The notes under the pieces: generated by a model
Seen by the model: the letters and a program-made list of their open reading frames with translations, nothing else
Told to the model about the DNA's origin: nothing
The model's database searches: none
Program-made: the position numbers and the translations under genes
Assembly: GCA_022574185.1 (NCBI GenBank)
Contig: JACZSM010000030.1
Coordinates: forward strand, 1-32,387
Origin: Pseudomonadota bacterium
GTDB taxonomy: Bacteria > Pseudomonadota > Gammaproteobacteria > Steroidobacterales > Woeseiaceae
Direction: 5' to 3'
DNA length: 32,387 nucleotides
Shown: positions 1 to 7,577 of the stretch, piece by piece
Position numbering within the stretch: the stretch's first letter is position 1
Layout: every line of letters starts with the position of its first letter

Positions 1-405
1 ACCGGCACGATGCACCTGTCGCATGCTGCGCCGCTGGCTCCCCAACCAGACTCGGTAGCGATGACAGAACTGGGCATAGCTGTAGCCATCATCAGGATGC
101 TGCTGACGATACTCCTGCCACAGCAGAAGCAGCGTCACGCCTTTTCCCTTCAGTTCCACGCAAACGCTCGGGAAGTCCGGTTCCGCAAAACGCCGTTGCC
201 CGGTCACCGCTTGAGTCGGGAACAGTAATCGCCCCAGATCCCGCTCCATTAAACCCTCAGGGATCGGCCAACCCAGTCCTGCCCGTTCAGCCCGTTTCAG
301 GTAATCGACCACCGTGCCATAACCAATATTCAGGGCATTGGCGATGCCTCGATAGGCCAGTCCGCATTCATATCGAAGCCGCAGAATGTCTCTGATTTTA
401 CGCAT
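1..405 (-). CDS. istA: IS21-family transposase IstA, N-terminal part, cut by window edge
   Basis: An open frame of 135 codons starts with ATG at 405 (MRKIRDILRLRYE) and runs without a stop to the window edge. The N-terminus is the helix-turn-helix of IS21 transposases (GLAYRGIANALNIGYGTVVDY, roughly residues 16-36), followed by GWPIPEGL and an RLLFP segment near residue 63. This order is characteristic of IstA, which binds the terminal repeats and catalyses cut-and-paste transposition with the IstB ATPase helper. The DDE catalytic core is not in the window. A GAAAGAGG ribosome-binding site lies just upstream. There is no sign of decay in the visible part. Confidence 0.88.
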   Translation of the reverse strand, partial: MRKIRDILRLRYECGLAYRGIANALNIGYGTVVDYLKRAERAGLGWPIPEGLMERDLGRLLFPTQAVTGQRRFAEPDFPSVCVELKGKGVTLLLLWQEYRQQHPDDGYSYAQFCHRYRVWLGSQRRSMRQVHRAG

Positions 406-497
406 TGATAACCTCTTTCTTGCCACCGCCTGTCTCTCCGTCCGAAAAAGGCCGAGAGGATAGCAGTCGCCAAGTTAAATCAACGCGTTAGGAAGGG

Positions 498-628
498 TTC
501 TGGTGCTTTCCGATCACCGATTCTGGAAACCCGACAAAAGTGATCGGATAAAACCAGAATCAATGATCGGAATGTTCCAGAATGGATGATCGGTTTAAAA
601 CAGAATCAGTGATCGGAATGGGCCAGAA
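498..628. repeat. IS21 terminal multiple repeats, 19 bp at 23-bp pitch
   Basis: Four direct copies of TGATCGGN7CAGAA start at 541, 564, 587 and 610, exactly 23 bp apart. A fifth copy in inverted orientation lies at 498-516 (TTCTGGTGCTTTCCGATCA). IS21-family ends characteristically carry several such transposase sites; the regular two-turn pitch puts them on one face of the helix. They lie between istA and the IS end. Confidence 0.75.
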
Positions 629-843
629 TATGCACCAATTAGATTAAATGGATAGATCGATTATAGGGCGCCTAACTTTTATGTAATAGTTGAGAAGCGG
701 CTTGCTATCGAGATGGAAGATTATCGCTAGTAGTTTTTGTTGCACCGGCGCCTTAGTGAATATTGATCTCGCTGTTTCTCTGTGCCCGTCGATGGTGCAA
801 CGAGTGTAGATTATCGCGCTCACCAAGATCTGCGAACTAGCTC

Positions 844-1062
844 TCACCCCGACTGGGCGGTTAGGCTTTCGTGCCTACGAGATTCCTCGATTCGGTCATC
901 AATCCAGGCTGTTATTTCGTTTTCGATCCAGCCAACGGAACGAGGCCCGAGGTTAATTTGTGATGGAAATTTGTCCTTGCTGATCAGGTCATAGACAGCC
1001 GACCGTGATAGACCGGTTCGGTCAATAACTTGGGGAAGCCGACAGATTTTCACGTTCGACAC
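844..1062 (-). CDS. alpA: AlpA-family DNA-binding regulator / excisionase-like protein
   Basis: This is a 72-residue protein with a MerR-like winged helix: a recognition helix around TGLSRSAVYDLI (residues 16-27), then FPSQINLGPRSVGW (32-45) and a C-terminal helix ENEITAWIDDRI (47-58). This is the standard AlpA/phage-regulator layout, in which the protein activates or helps excision of P4-like satellites and islands. It lies 150 bp downstream of the integrase on the same strand, the usual pairing. A likely role is control of integrase expression or of excision directionality. The family assignment is firm; the specific role is inferred. Confidence 0.85.
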   Translation of the reverse strand: MSNVKICRLPQVIDRTGLSRSAVYDLISKDKFPSQINLGPRSVGWIENEITAWIDDRIEESRRHESLTAQSG

Positions 1063-1212
1063 AGATCAATCCAAGGAAAGCGAATTACGTCTGGCGAATA
1101 TATTTGATAAAGGAATGAATTGGATCGAAAAGCCACGCAAGTAATGACAGGGTTTCTGAGAACGAAATTAATTCGCGCTATTGGCCATTAGTTCACCAAG
1201 AAATGGTGATAC

Positions 1213-2319
1213 TTAGGAATCGAGAATGCGTTGAAGCTCATCTGCCCACAGTTGCATTGCCGCGACACGCTCGTTCTCGTAGTCCGCTTGATTGTATACG
1301 GCCATCACACCCGACATTTTGTGATTAAGTATCTTCTCAACGAGGTGTGGACCAACCTTAAGTTCGTTCACTCTGGTGCTGAATGTGCGCCTCAGATCGT
1401 GTGGTGTAATTGAACCCTCGTGTTTTGTTTCGTGATTGTTCTCGCCAATCTTGTTGCGCGAGCACCATCGTTTCAGATACGACTGTACGGCCGTCTCAGA
1501 AGTCATGCCGAATATTTTGCCACGGCCCTGCGGCATCGAATTGAGAAGTTCTAGTGTTTGGCGTGATAGTGCGACCCAGTGATCACGACTCGACTTATTG
1601 TTTCTTGCCGGGATAAACCAGCGGTCTCCAGTAATGTGATCCCATCGTGCAAGTTGCGACTCTCGAATTCGTTGTCCTGTCAGAAGCAGAAAGCGAAACA
1701 ATTCGGCGTGCCGATTCGTCGACCACAAGAGGCGTATTTCATCATCAGTCAGTACGCGCTCCCGCGTTTTCTCGACACCGCCGACAACCTTCCTCGTTAG
1801 CTCCGCGATTGGCGAGTATTTCAGGTAACCCACTTGAACGGCGTGCTTGAACACTTGCTTCAATATCTCCATCAGGCGATTCGCTGCAATATTGCCGTGA
1901 TCGCGCGCATAATTCTTGAGTGTTTTGCGAACGATCAGTAGATCCACAACGTGGATGTTCATCGCCACGATGTGCGGATCGTCAGCGGTTAGTCTCCGAA
2001 TGTACCCCTCCATCTGCTCTGGGCGCTTCCACACTCTCTCGTTTTGATCAAACCAATCGTCGAGTAGGTTGGCGACGGTTAGGTTTTCCGCAGAATGGTT
2101 ACCAAACTTATCCAACTCTTTTCGCGCTGCGGCCAGGCTCATTTCAGGGAATCGACCGATGGTCGCAAATGACGCTACCTTGTTTCGTGTTCGACGGATC
2201 ACCCACGATGCACTATTCTTCCGTTTGCGAAAATACAGTCCTCCGCCGTCCGCGGACATTGAATTTCCAGATTTCTTTGAAAGGGAACAAACCTTGCCTG
2301 CTGTTAACATTTGTCGCAT
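1213..2319 (-). CDS. int: Tyrosine-type site-specific integrase (P4-like, N-terminal arm-binding domain)
   Basis: A 368-residue recombinase. The N-terminus has the arm-binding-domain signature SADGGGLYFR (residues 22-31), followed by a SAM-like core-binding region (about 80-175) and the catalytic domain. Catalytic residues are visible: Arg217 in TGQRIRE, Lys242, His307 and Arg310 in HDLRRTF, His333 in LNHK, and the Tyr342 nucleophile in AVYNQADY. It would catalyse integration and excision of the element at a chromosomal attachment site. Length and domain order match P4-type integrases, and nothing is broken. Upstream DNA holds a tandem repeat likely to be arm-type binding sites. No tRNA or tmRNA gene is adjacent, so the target is not the usual one. 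Confidence 0.93.
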   Translation of the reverse strand: MRQMLTAGKVCSLSKKSGNSMSADGGGLYFRKRKNSASWVIRRTRNKVASFATIGRFPEMSLAAARKELDKFGNHSAENLTVANLLDDWFDQNERVWKRPEQMEGYIRRLTADDPHIVAMNIHVVDLLIVRKTLKNYARDHGNIAANRLMEILKQVFKHAVQVGYLKYSPIAELTRKVVGGVEKTRERVLTDDEIRLLWSTNRHAELFRFLLLTGQRIRESQLARWDHITGDRWFIPARNNKSSRDHWVALSRQTLELLNSMPQGRGKIFGMTSETAVQSYLKRWCSRNKIGENNHETKHEGSITPHDLRRTFSTRVNELKVGPHLVEKILNHKMSGVMAVYNQADYENERVAAMQLWADELQRILDS

Positions 2320-2331
2320 GAAATCACGTTT

Positions 2332-2355
2332 GGGCTACAAGATGGGCTACAAGAT
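2332..2355. repeat. Perfect 12-bp tandem duplication upstream of integrase
   Basis: GGGCTACAAGAT occurs twice back to back, 13 bp upstream of the integrase start codon. On the integrase strand it reads ATCTTGTAGCCC twice. Short tandem repeats at this place are commonly arm-type binding sites for the N-terminal domain of P4-like integrases, or operators for the regulator. The function is inferred. Confidence 0.6.
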
Positions 2356-2360
2356 TACTT

Positions 2361-2410
2361 GGATACCTAGGGACTTTATAGGATGTTATGGGACTGCTAT
2401 GGAATTTAAT
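2361..2410. repeat. Helically phased GGA array, five units at exactly 10 bp
   Basis: GGA occurs at 2361, 2371, 2381, 2391 and 2401, each followed by an AT-rich tail, often ending in TAT or TAG. The 10-bp pitch equals about one helical turn. The array lies between the integrase and the phosphatase gene, where an attachment site and accessory protein sites are expected. The periodicity is seen directly; a role in recombination is inferred. Confidence 0.45.
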
Positions 2411-2430
2411 ATTAATAAAAACAATGTTTT

Positions 2431-2916
2431 ATGAAATCAGAACAAAAGATTAGCATACTATTTGTTTGTATGGGCAATATCTGCCGTTCGCCAACGGCAG
2501 AAGGCGTCTTTCAGCATGTGGTGGAGGAGGCGGGCTTTGCCGAGAATATCCTGGCGGACTCTGCTGGCACACACGCCTATCACGTTAATGAGCCGGCCGA
2601 TCGGCGCGCGCGCGAGGCAGCAAAGCGCCGTGGTTATTCTCTCGACGACATACGCGCGCGGCGCGTGCAGGAGGATGACTTCGAACGCTTCGATTACATC
2701 CTCGCGATGGACCGGCTGAATCACGAGATGCTTTTAGAGCAGGCCGACGAGGAATATCACGACAAGATTCGCCTGTTCCTGGAATTTTCGTCCGGGCACG
2801 AGGACGAAGTACCGGATCCGTATTACGGTGGGTCTTCGGGCTTCGAACGCGTACTCGATCTTATCGAGGACGCGTCGAAGGGATTGCTCAAGATGCTGAG
2901 AGACAATCACTTGTAG
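2431..2916 (+). CDS. Low-molecular-weight protein-tyrosine phosphatase
   Basis: A cytoplasmic phosphatase of 161 residues, the normal family length. It has the P-loop CMGNICRS (Cys13 nucleophile, Arg19) near the N-terminus and the general-acid Asp129 in DPYYGG. It hydrolyses phosphotyrosine on proteins; relatives next to rne/murB in pseudomonads are housekeeping, while Wzb/Etp relatives control exopolysaccharide kinases. No kinase or capsule gene is nearby, so the housekeeping role is favoured. The first dozen codons are strikingly AT-rich compared with the rest, and no good ribosome-binding site precedes the ATG. This fits an element having inserted at or inside the 5' end. The TAG stop is part of a REP-like palindrome. 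Confidence 0.92.
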   Translation: MKSEQKISILFVCMGNICRSPTAEGVFQHVVEEAGFAENILADSAGTHAYHVNEPADRRAREAAKRRGYSLDDIRARRVQEDDFERFDYILAMDRLNHEMLLEQADEEYHDKIRLFLEFSSGHEDEVPDPYYGGSSGFERVLDLIEDASKGLLKMLRDNHL

Positions 2917-2936
2917 GAGCCCGCATGGCGGGCTCC
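2913..2936. repeat. REP-like palindrome (GTAG + 9-bp stem) between convergent genes
   Basis: GTAG is followed by a perfect stem GGAGCCCGC / GCGGGCTCC around a 3-nt loop. It sits between the convergent phosphatase and rne ends and supplies the phosphatase stop codon (TAG, 2914-2916). The same unit recurs near 22977, 32037 and 32129. It could act as a bidirectional RNA stem stabilising both transcripts. The GTAG head resembles the motif recognised by REP-associated tyrosine transposases. Confidence 0.7.
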
Positions 2937-2949
2937 AACGTTGGTTCGA

Positions 2950-5559
2950 TCAATCGCCCGATAGTGGCTCGGCGGGTTTTTCCGCCTTGGCAGGCTCCTC
3001 GCGCGGCTTCTGAACCGTTTGTGGCGCAGGCGCATCCCAGGGCAGCAAGCTGCCTTGCGGTTTCGCTTCAGACTTAGGCTCAGTCTCTGGCTCAGATTTA
3101 GGCTCAGTCTTTGTCTCTGGCTCAGACTTTGGCTCAGTCTTTGGCTCAGGGTCCGATGAACCATTGCCCGACGGCAGTGGCGATTTCGTCTCGCTGGGTT
3201 GTGACTCCGCCGTCTCGCTGGGTTGTGACTTCACGGGCTCGCTGATCGGCGTCAAGTTCGGCACAGTTTGATCAGTGTCTACAGACGTTCCTGACTGAAC
3301 TGCCGCATCGGTTGCGCGTTCTGCATCGGTACGCACTTTTGGAGGAACATTGTCGATCGCTGGCGATGCAACTTCCGTCGCTTTTCCTGGTTCGCTTTGA
3401 GCAGGCTCGTCGCGCCTGGCCTGTTGTTTCTCGGCGATCGGTTGATCGGCGACTGGTTTCTCGGCGACTGGTTTCTCGGCAGCTGGTTTTTCGACGCGCT
3501 GCTTATCCTCTGCGGGCTGCGTCTGCTGCTGCTCGACAGTCGAATCCTGAGCAGGCCTGTCACCCGTACGACGTCTGCGGCGACCGCTGCGGCTGCGACG
3601 ACCACGCGATGTTTTCTTGCGTGTTGATTGGCTCTCGTCGCGATTTTCCGCCTCCTCCTCCGGCTTGCGTGTCTGTTGTCCCGCATCTTTGGTACGTTGA
3701 CTCTTGTCCTTCGCGCTGGTCTTTTTGGCTGGCTTCTTGGTCTTTTTTCGATCGGCACTGCGATTGTCTGCCGATCGATGCGACTCCTTGCGACGCCGAC
3801 TACGCTGCGGGCTTCGGCTCTGACCGCTCTTGCCACTTTGCTTGCGCCGCCTGGTTTGCGATTTGCTCTTGGGCTTCTCCTCGCCGCTCGAAAATATTGC
3901 ACCGATGCTGGCCCAAAATCCTGTGCCCGGTCGTTTACGGCGCTTGGGTGCCGGTGTGCTTGGCTTGATGGTGCTAATCGCCGCGGGTTCCACGATTTTG
4001 CGATCCTGCAGCGTCGCCGGCAGTTCAGGCTCTTCTTCACTGTCCGCAAGTTCGTAGCTGGCGCCCGCGTTTTCGGGTAGTTCGGTCTGATCGTCGCGCA
4101 CTCGCCGGATATCGTAATGCGGCGTCTCCAGCGACGAATTGGCGACCAGGACTACCTGCGTGTCGTTACTCGTCTCGAGATTGCGCACCCATTCACGCTT
4201 TTCGTTGAGCAGGTAGGTAGCGACCTCGACGGGCAATTGCGCAATGACTTTTGCCGTTCGTTCCTTACGCACTTCTTCACCGATGATGCGCAGAATGGCT
4301 AATGCGAGAGATTCCACACTGCGAATCGTGCCGAGACCCGAGCATCGCGGGCAAGTCAGGTGGCTGGATTCGCCCAGAGACGGGCGCAGCCTCTGGCGCG
4401 ACATTTCCAAAAGGCCGAAGCGGCTGATTTTGCCAATCTGTACGCGGGCCCGGTCCTGGCGCACGCAGTCGCGCAAGCGATTCTCGACGTCGCGTTGATT
4501 TTTTTGCGGTCCCATGTCAATGAAATCGATGACGATGAGGCCGCCAAGGTCGCGAATACGCAATTGGCGTGCAATTTCTTCGGCTGCCTCGAGGTTCGTG
4601 TTCAGCGCTGTGGCTTCGATGTCGCTGCCTTTGGTCGCACGCGCCGAGTTGATATCAACCGATACGAGAGCCTCGGTGTGATCGACAACCAGGGTGCCAC
4701 CTGATGGCAGCGTCACTGCATGAGAAAACGCCGACTCGATCTGGCTTTCGATCTGGTAACGCGTAAACAGAGGCACTGGATCCGTATAGTGTTTCAGCTT
4801 GCGCAGGTTGTGTGGCATGACTTGTTCGACGAATTCGACGGCTTCCTTGTAGGTCTTGTCATCATCGATCAGGATTTCGCCGATGTCGGTTGTCATGTAA
4901 TCGCGCAAAGCGCGCACGACGGAATCGCTTTCGCGATAAATCAGAAACGGTGAGGGCTTTTCGAGCACTACATTAAGAATTGCGTGCCAGATCGTGAGCA
5001 GGTTTTCGAGGTCCCACGCCAGTTCTTCAGTGCTGCGATCGATTCCGGCTGTGCGCAGGATAACGCTCATGCCTTTCGGAATTTCGACATCGGACAATGA
5101 TTGCCTGGCGAGGTCGCGATCGTCACCGACGATACGGCGCGAAACGCCGCCTGACCGCGACTTGTTCGGTTTCAGGACGATGAAGCGACCGGCAAGACTG
5201 ACGTAGGTCGTAAGCGCCGCGCCCTTGTTGCCGCGTTCTTCCTTGTCAATCTGGATAACAATGTCCTGGCCTTCTTTCAGGACCTCCCTGATGTTCGGTT
5301 TCTTGCCCGACTCAACAGGTTTGACGAAGTATTCGCTGGAGATTTCTTTGAGTGGCAGAAAGCCATGTCGATCTGCGCCGAAGTCGACGAACGCGGCCTC
5401 GAGACTGGGCTCGATGCGCGTAATCTTTCCTTTGTAAATATTAGCTTTTTTTCGTTCGCCTGCCGGTAATTCTATATTCAGATCATAAAGGCGTTGGCCG
5501 TCGACCATTGCCATGCGCAACTCTTCTTTTTGAGTTGCATTGATTAACATTCTTTTCAT
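2950..5559 (-). CDS. rne: Ribonuclease E (degradosome endonuclease)
   Basis: An 869-residue endoribonuclease that starts MKRMLINA like E. coli RNase E and initiates mRNA decay and rRNA/tRNA processing at the inner membrane. The S1 domain spans about 35-120. The DNase I-like catalytic part has Asp302 in VDINSA and Asp345 in VIDFIDM, matching the metal-binding aspartates D303/D346. The Zn-link CPRC is at 403-406. After residue 510 the protein is disordered: a candidate amphipathic membrane anchor (GTGFWASIGAIFSS, about 545-558), a long Arg/Lys/Ser-rich RNA-binding part (about 560-665), EKPVA repeats (about 690-710) and KSEPE/KTEPE repeats (about 800-835). The tail is shorter than in E. coli (1061 aa), and partner sites cannot be recognised. 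Confidence 0.97.
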   Translation of the reverse strand: MKRMLINATQKEELRMAMVDGQRLYDLNIELPAGERKKANIYKGKITRIEPSLEAAFVDFGADRHGFLPLKEISSEYFVKPVESGKKPNIREVLKEGQDIVIQIDKEERGNKGAALTTYVSLAGRFIVLKPNKSRSGGVSRRIVGDDRDLARQSLSDVEIPKGMSVILRTAGIDRSTEELAWDLENLLTIWHAILNVVLEKPSPFLIYRESDSVVRALRDYMTTDIGEILIDDDKTYKEAVEFVEQVMPHNLRKLKHYTDPVPLFTRYQIESQIESAFSHAVTLPSGGTLVVDHTEALVSVDINSARATKGSDIEATALNTNLEAAEEIARQLRIRDLGGLIVIDFIDMGPQKNQRDVENRLRDCVRQDRARVQIGKISRFGLLEMSRQRLRPSLGESSHLTCPRCSGLGTIRSVESLALAILRIIGEEVRKERTAKVIAQLPVEVATYLLNEKREWVRNLETSNDTQVVLVANSSLETPHYDIRRVRDDQTELPENAGASYELADSEEEPELPATLQDRKIVEPAAISTIKPSTPAPKRRKRPGTGFWASIGAIFSSGEEKPKSKSQTRRRKQSGKSGQSRSPQRSRRRKESHRSADNRSADRKKTKKPAKKTSAKDKSQRTKDAGQQTRKPEEEAENRDESQSTRKKTSRGRRSRSGRRRRRTGDRPAQDSTVEQQQTQPAEDKQRVEKPAAEKPVAEKPVADQPIAEKQQARRDEPAQSEPGKATEVASPAIDNVPPKVRTDAERATDAAVQSGTSVDTDQTVPNLTPISEPVKSQPSETAESQPSETKSPLPSGNGSSDPEPKTEPKSEPETKTEPKSEPETEPKSEAKPQGSLLPWDAPAPQTVQKPREEPAKAEKPAEPLSGD

Positions 5560-5645
5560 GTTGCCCTACTTGATAAGTGAGAGAGGGCAGAAAGTCGGGG
5601 CGAATTGCCAGGGTGCTGGTGCAGGGATCCTCGCGCAGGTAAATC

Positions 5646-5663
5646 CGACGCGTAGATGCGTCG
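5646..5663 (-). promoter_or_regulatory. Hairpin in rne 5' leader
   Basis: A perfect 6-bp stem CGACGC / GCGTCG around a 6-nt loop lies in the predicted untranslated leader of rne, about 85 bases before the start codon. RNase E of E. coli autoregulates by cleaving its own structured leader; a similar role here is inferred from position only. Confidence 0.4.
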
Positions 5664-5921
5664 CGCGTGAGGTTGAAAATCTTGAAGAGGGACGAATCTT
5701 TGGAAATCAGGTCCCGCAAAAAATCTTGCATGAAATCCCTGCGGCCTTGCCGCTTTGGCGCTCGCTGCTGTCCGTGCTCGCTGCCATCTGAGTCGGCCTC
5801 GCGCACGGCGAGACCAAAAAGTAAAATGATTAAAGCTTTCAAATTGGCGGGCCCACGATTAGGGTGCCGTTTGAAGGCCTGTGCGTTGCCGGGATACAAA
5901 CCCGGGAGGTCACAGGGCGTT

Positions 5922-5949
5922 AATATACCACAACGTTGAATTCCATCAA
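5922..5949 (-). promoter_or_regulatory. Candidate sigma-70 promoter for rne
   Basis: Reading leftward, TTGATG (5949-5944) and TATATT (5927-5922) are separated by 16 bp. Transcription would start near 5915, giving a leader of about 355 nt before the rne ATG, close to the roughly 360-nt autoregulatory leader of E. coli rne. It lies immediately before rluC, so the two genes are divergent from a very compact control region. Confidence 0.45.
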
Positions 5950-5959
5950 GTTATTGATC

Positions 5960-6943
5960 ATGCAGCGAAAGTCTGAACAAGAGCCAGGCACTCGGCTTAC
6001 CCAGGTAAGGAAAATTCGTATTGATGGCGAGCAGGCCGGGCAGCGCATCGATAATTTTCTGCGTCGCGAGTTGCCGGGCGTGCCAAAGGGGCGCCTGTAC
6101 CGGCTGCTGCGGCGTGGCGAAGTGCGCGTAAATGGCGGTCGCATTCGAGCCGAGTACAAGCTGGCAGTCGGTGACGAGGTTCGTGTGCCACCCGCGTGGA
6201 TTCGGCTCGAGGCATCGGCGCCAAGCGCCGGCTTGGCGGCCAGCATCGCTGATTGCGTACTGTATGAGGACAAGCGACTGCTGGTCATCGACAAACCGAC
6301 GGGAATAGCCGTGCACGGCGGCAGCGGCATCAGCCATGGTGTCATTGAATTGCTGCGACATGCGCGTCCCGAGTTGAAGGATCTGTCGCTGGTGCACCGC
6401 ATCGATCGCGAAACCTCAGGGTGCCTGGTACTGGCGAAGAAACGCAGTGCGCTGCGCGAACTGCATGGCAAGTTTCGTGACGGACTGGTGGAGAAAAATT
6501 ACCTCGCACTCGTCGTCGGTGACTGGCAGCTCGGCGATCAACTGATCGACAAGCCATTGCTTGTGCGTCACCGCAAGGGTGGCGAGCGCCATGTCATCGT
6601 CAGTAAAGACGGCAAGACCGCGCAGACGCGCATGCGGCTGTCACGGACGTTCGGCAAATACAGCCTGATGCAGTGTTCGCCGCTGACGGGCCGCACCCAC
6701 CAGATTCGTGTGCATGCACAAAGCGTTGGCTACGCCCTCGCCGGAGATGAACGTTACGGTGATGCTGAGGACAATCGACGGGCGAAGAAATCTGGTTTGC
6801 CACGCCTGTTTCTGCACGCGCAGTCGATCGTGTTCGCGGACGATCGTGGTAACGATCTGCATTTCACAGCACCGCTGGCCGATGATCTCGAGCGATTTTT
6901 GACGAAGGGTGTGGTTGAGGCGGGACGCAAGCGACGGTCGTAA
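5960..6943 (+). CDS. rluC: 23S rRNA pseudouridine synthase RluC
   Basis: A 327-residue RluA-family enzyme that makes pseudouridines in 23S rRNA. An N-terminal S4 RNA-binding domain (about 20-80: GQRIDNFLRR ... GRLYRLLRRGEVRVNGGR) precedes the catalytic domain with HRIDRETSG, in which Asp149 is the catalytic nucleophile. A later GRTHQIRVH motif is typical of the family. The divergent rne neighbour is the conserved gammaproteobacterial arrangement and supports RluC over RluD. The ATG at 5960 is preferred; an in-frame TTG at 5936 would add eight residues. Neither has a strong ribosome-binding site. Confidence 0.93.
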   Translation: MQRKSEQEPGTRLTQVRKIRIDGEQAGQRIDNFLRRELPGVPKGRLYRLLRRGEVRVNGGRIRAEYKLAVGDEVRVPPAWIRLEASAPSAGLAASIADCVLYEDKRLLVIDKPTGIAVHGGSGISHGVIELLRHARPELKDLSLVHRIDRETSGCLVLAKKRSALRELHGKFRDGLVEKNYLALVVGDWQLGDQLIDKPLLVRHRKGGERHVIVSKDGKTAQTRMRLSRTFGKYSLMQCSPLTGRTHQIRVHAQSVGYALAGDERYGDAEDNRRAKKSGLPRLFLHAQSIVFADDRGNDLHFTAPLADDLERFLTKGVVEAGRKRRS

Positions 6944-6977
6944 GAGCGTGCCACGATATCCGAACGGCTGCAGCTGC

Positions 6978-7475
6978 TTAAATTTCTCCAGTCTTTTTTT
7001 GTTTTTTAAGCCACAGAAATTGCATGACATATCCCACCAGGAAAATAACAAGAAATGCTAAATAAAATTTCTTCAACATGGGATCGTGAGGAGTGCTTAG
7101 TACCGGATCTCCTACTGGCAGGCGTAATAGCCCATCAGTAATTGCGGGAATCATGTGGAAAAGCAAGGTTCCCGAAAAACAAAAAGTTTGGATGTATTCC
7201 GCTATCTTTGAAAATATCGGTATTTTGGTGACGACGAAACCGCCGACCAAGGCCAATAACGTAAGAACAGCAAGACTGTGGGCAGGCCCAAATCCGCCAT
7301 GTTTGTAAATCATCAGGGCGGTTACCGCCGCGATAAGCGTACAGATCAAATAGATTTGACCCGTTTTTTGCTCTGGAGTAATCACTTTGTAAATTGCCAA
7401 AGTGTAAAATCCCGCAATCAGGGCAATAATGGCAATAATCGTGTGGATCCAACCAAGTAATGTAATTTCAGGCAT
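6978..7475 (-). CDS. Small multi-pass membrane protein, function unknown (DUF2306-like)
   Basis: A 165-residue hydrophobic protein with about four membrane segments (roughly residues 8-29, 40-58, 66-84 and 136-157) and a short Lys-rich tail (KKQKKTGEI). Several histidines lie at membrane boundaries (WIHT, YKHGGFGPAH, LLFHMIP), a pattern reminiscent of DUF2306-type predicted membrane proteins, but the match is weak. Base composition is distinctly AT-richer than rluC, which ends convergent 35 bp away. It opens an accessory stretch inserted between rluC and maf, so lateral acquisition is plausible. No function can be assigned. Confidence 0.7.
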   Translation of the reverse strand: MPEITLLGWIHTIIAIIALIAGFYTLAIYKVITPEQKTGQIYLICTLIAAVTALMIYKHGGFGPAHSLAVLTLLALVGGFVVTKIPIFSKIAEYIQTFCFSGTLLFHMIPAITDGLLRLPVGDPVLSTPHDPMLKKFYLAFLVIFLVGYVMQFLWLKKQKKTGEI

Positions 7476-7577
7476 AAGTCTCGTCGTCTATACATCGCAT
7501 TTGATTGCAGTATAGGCAATCTCCGATATTTGACCCAATTTACGATCAATTCCCTCTGCAGCGTCTGTGCAAATCTT

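Larger units (their letters stand above)
1..634 (-). mobile_element. IS21-family insertion sequence, one end (rest outside window)
   Basis: The stretch contains the 5' part of an IstA-type transposase and, upstream of it, the multiple transposase-binding repeats typical of IS21 ends. The outer end is placed at 634 because IS21 elements usually terminate in TG...CA and the plus strand reads TGCA at 631-634, directly outside the last 19-bp repeat. The element's other end and istB lie left of the window. The target duplication cannot be checked here. Confidence 0.75.
635..2430. mobile_element. Right end of an integrated genetic element (integrase plus AlpA module)
   Basis: A tyrosine integrase and an AlpA-like regulator, both reading leftward, sit between the IS21 copy and the core phosphatase gene. 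The intergenic DNA is clearly more AT-rich than the core genes to the right. Integrase genes normally lie next to their attachment site, so the junction is probably between 2320 and about 2480. The left end and cargo are outside the window, and the IS21 copy may have truncated or entered the element. 635-843 shows no recognisable gene. Confidence 0.55.

Noticed and set aside
2069..2434. Rightward open frame across the integrase 5' end
   Set aside because: It lies antisense to a clear integrase and has no recognisable domain; it is a shadow of that gene.
3312..3968. Long open frames antisense to, or in another frame of, the RNase E tail
   Set aside because: The RNase E frame has the family catalytic domain and a typical charged tail. 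The others are by-products of its low-complexity repeats.
5483..5899. Leftward open frame covering the rne leader
   Set aside because: It overlaps the rne start and the predicted untranslated leader; the translation resembles no protein family.
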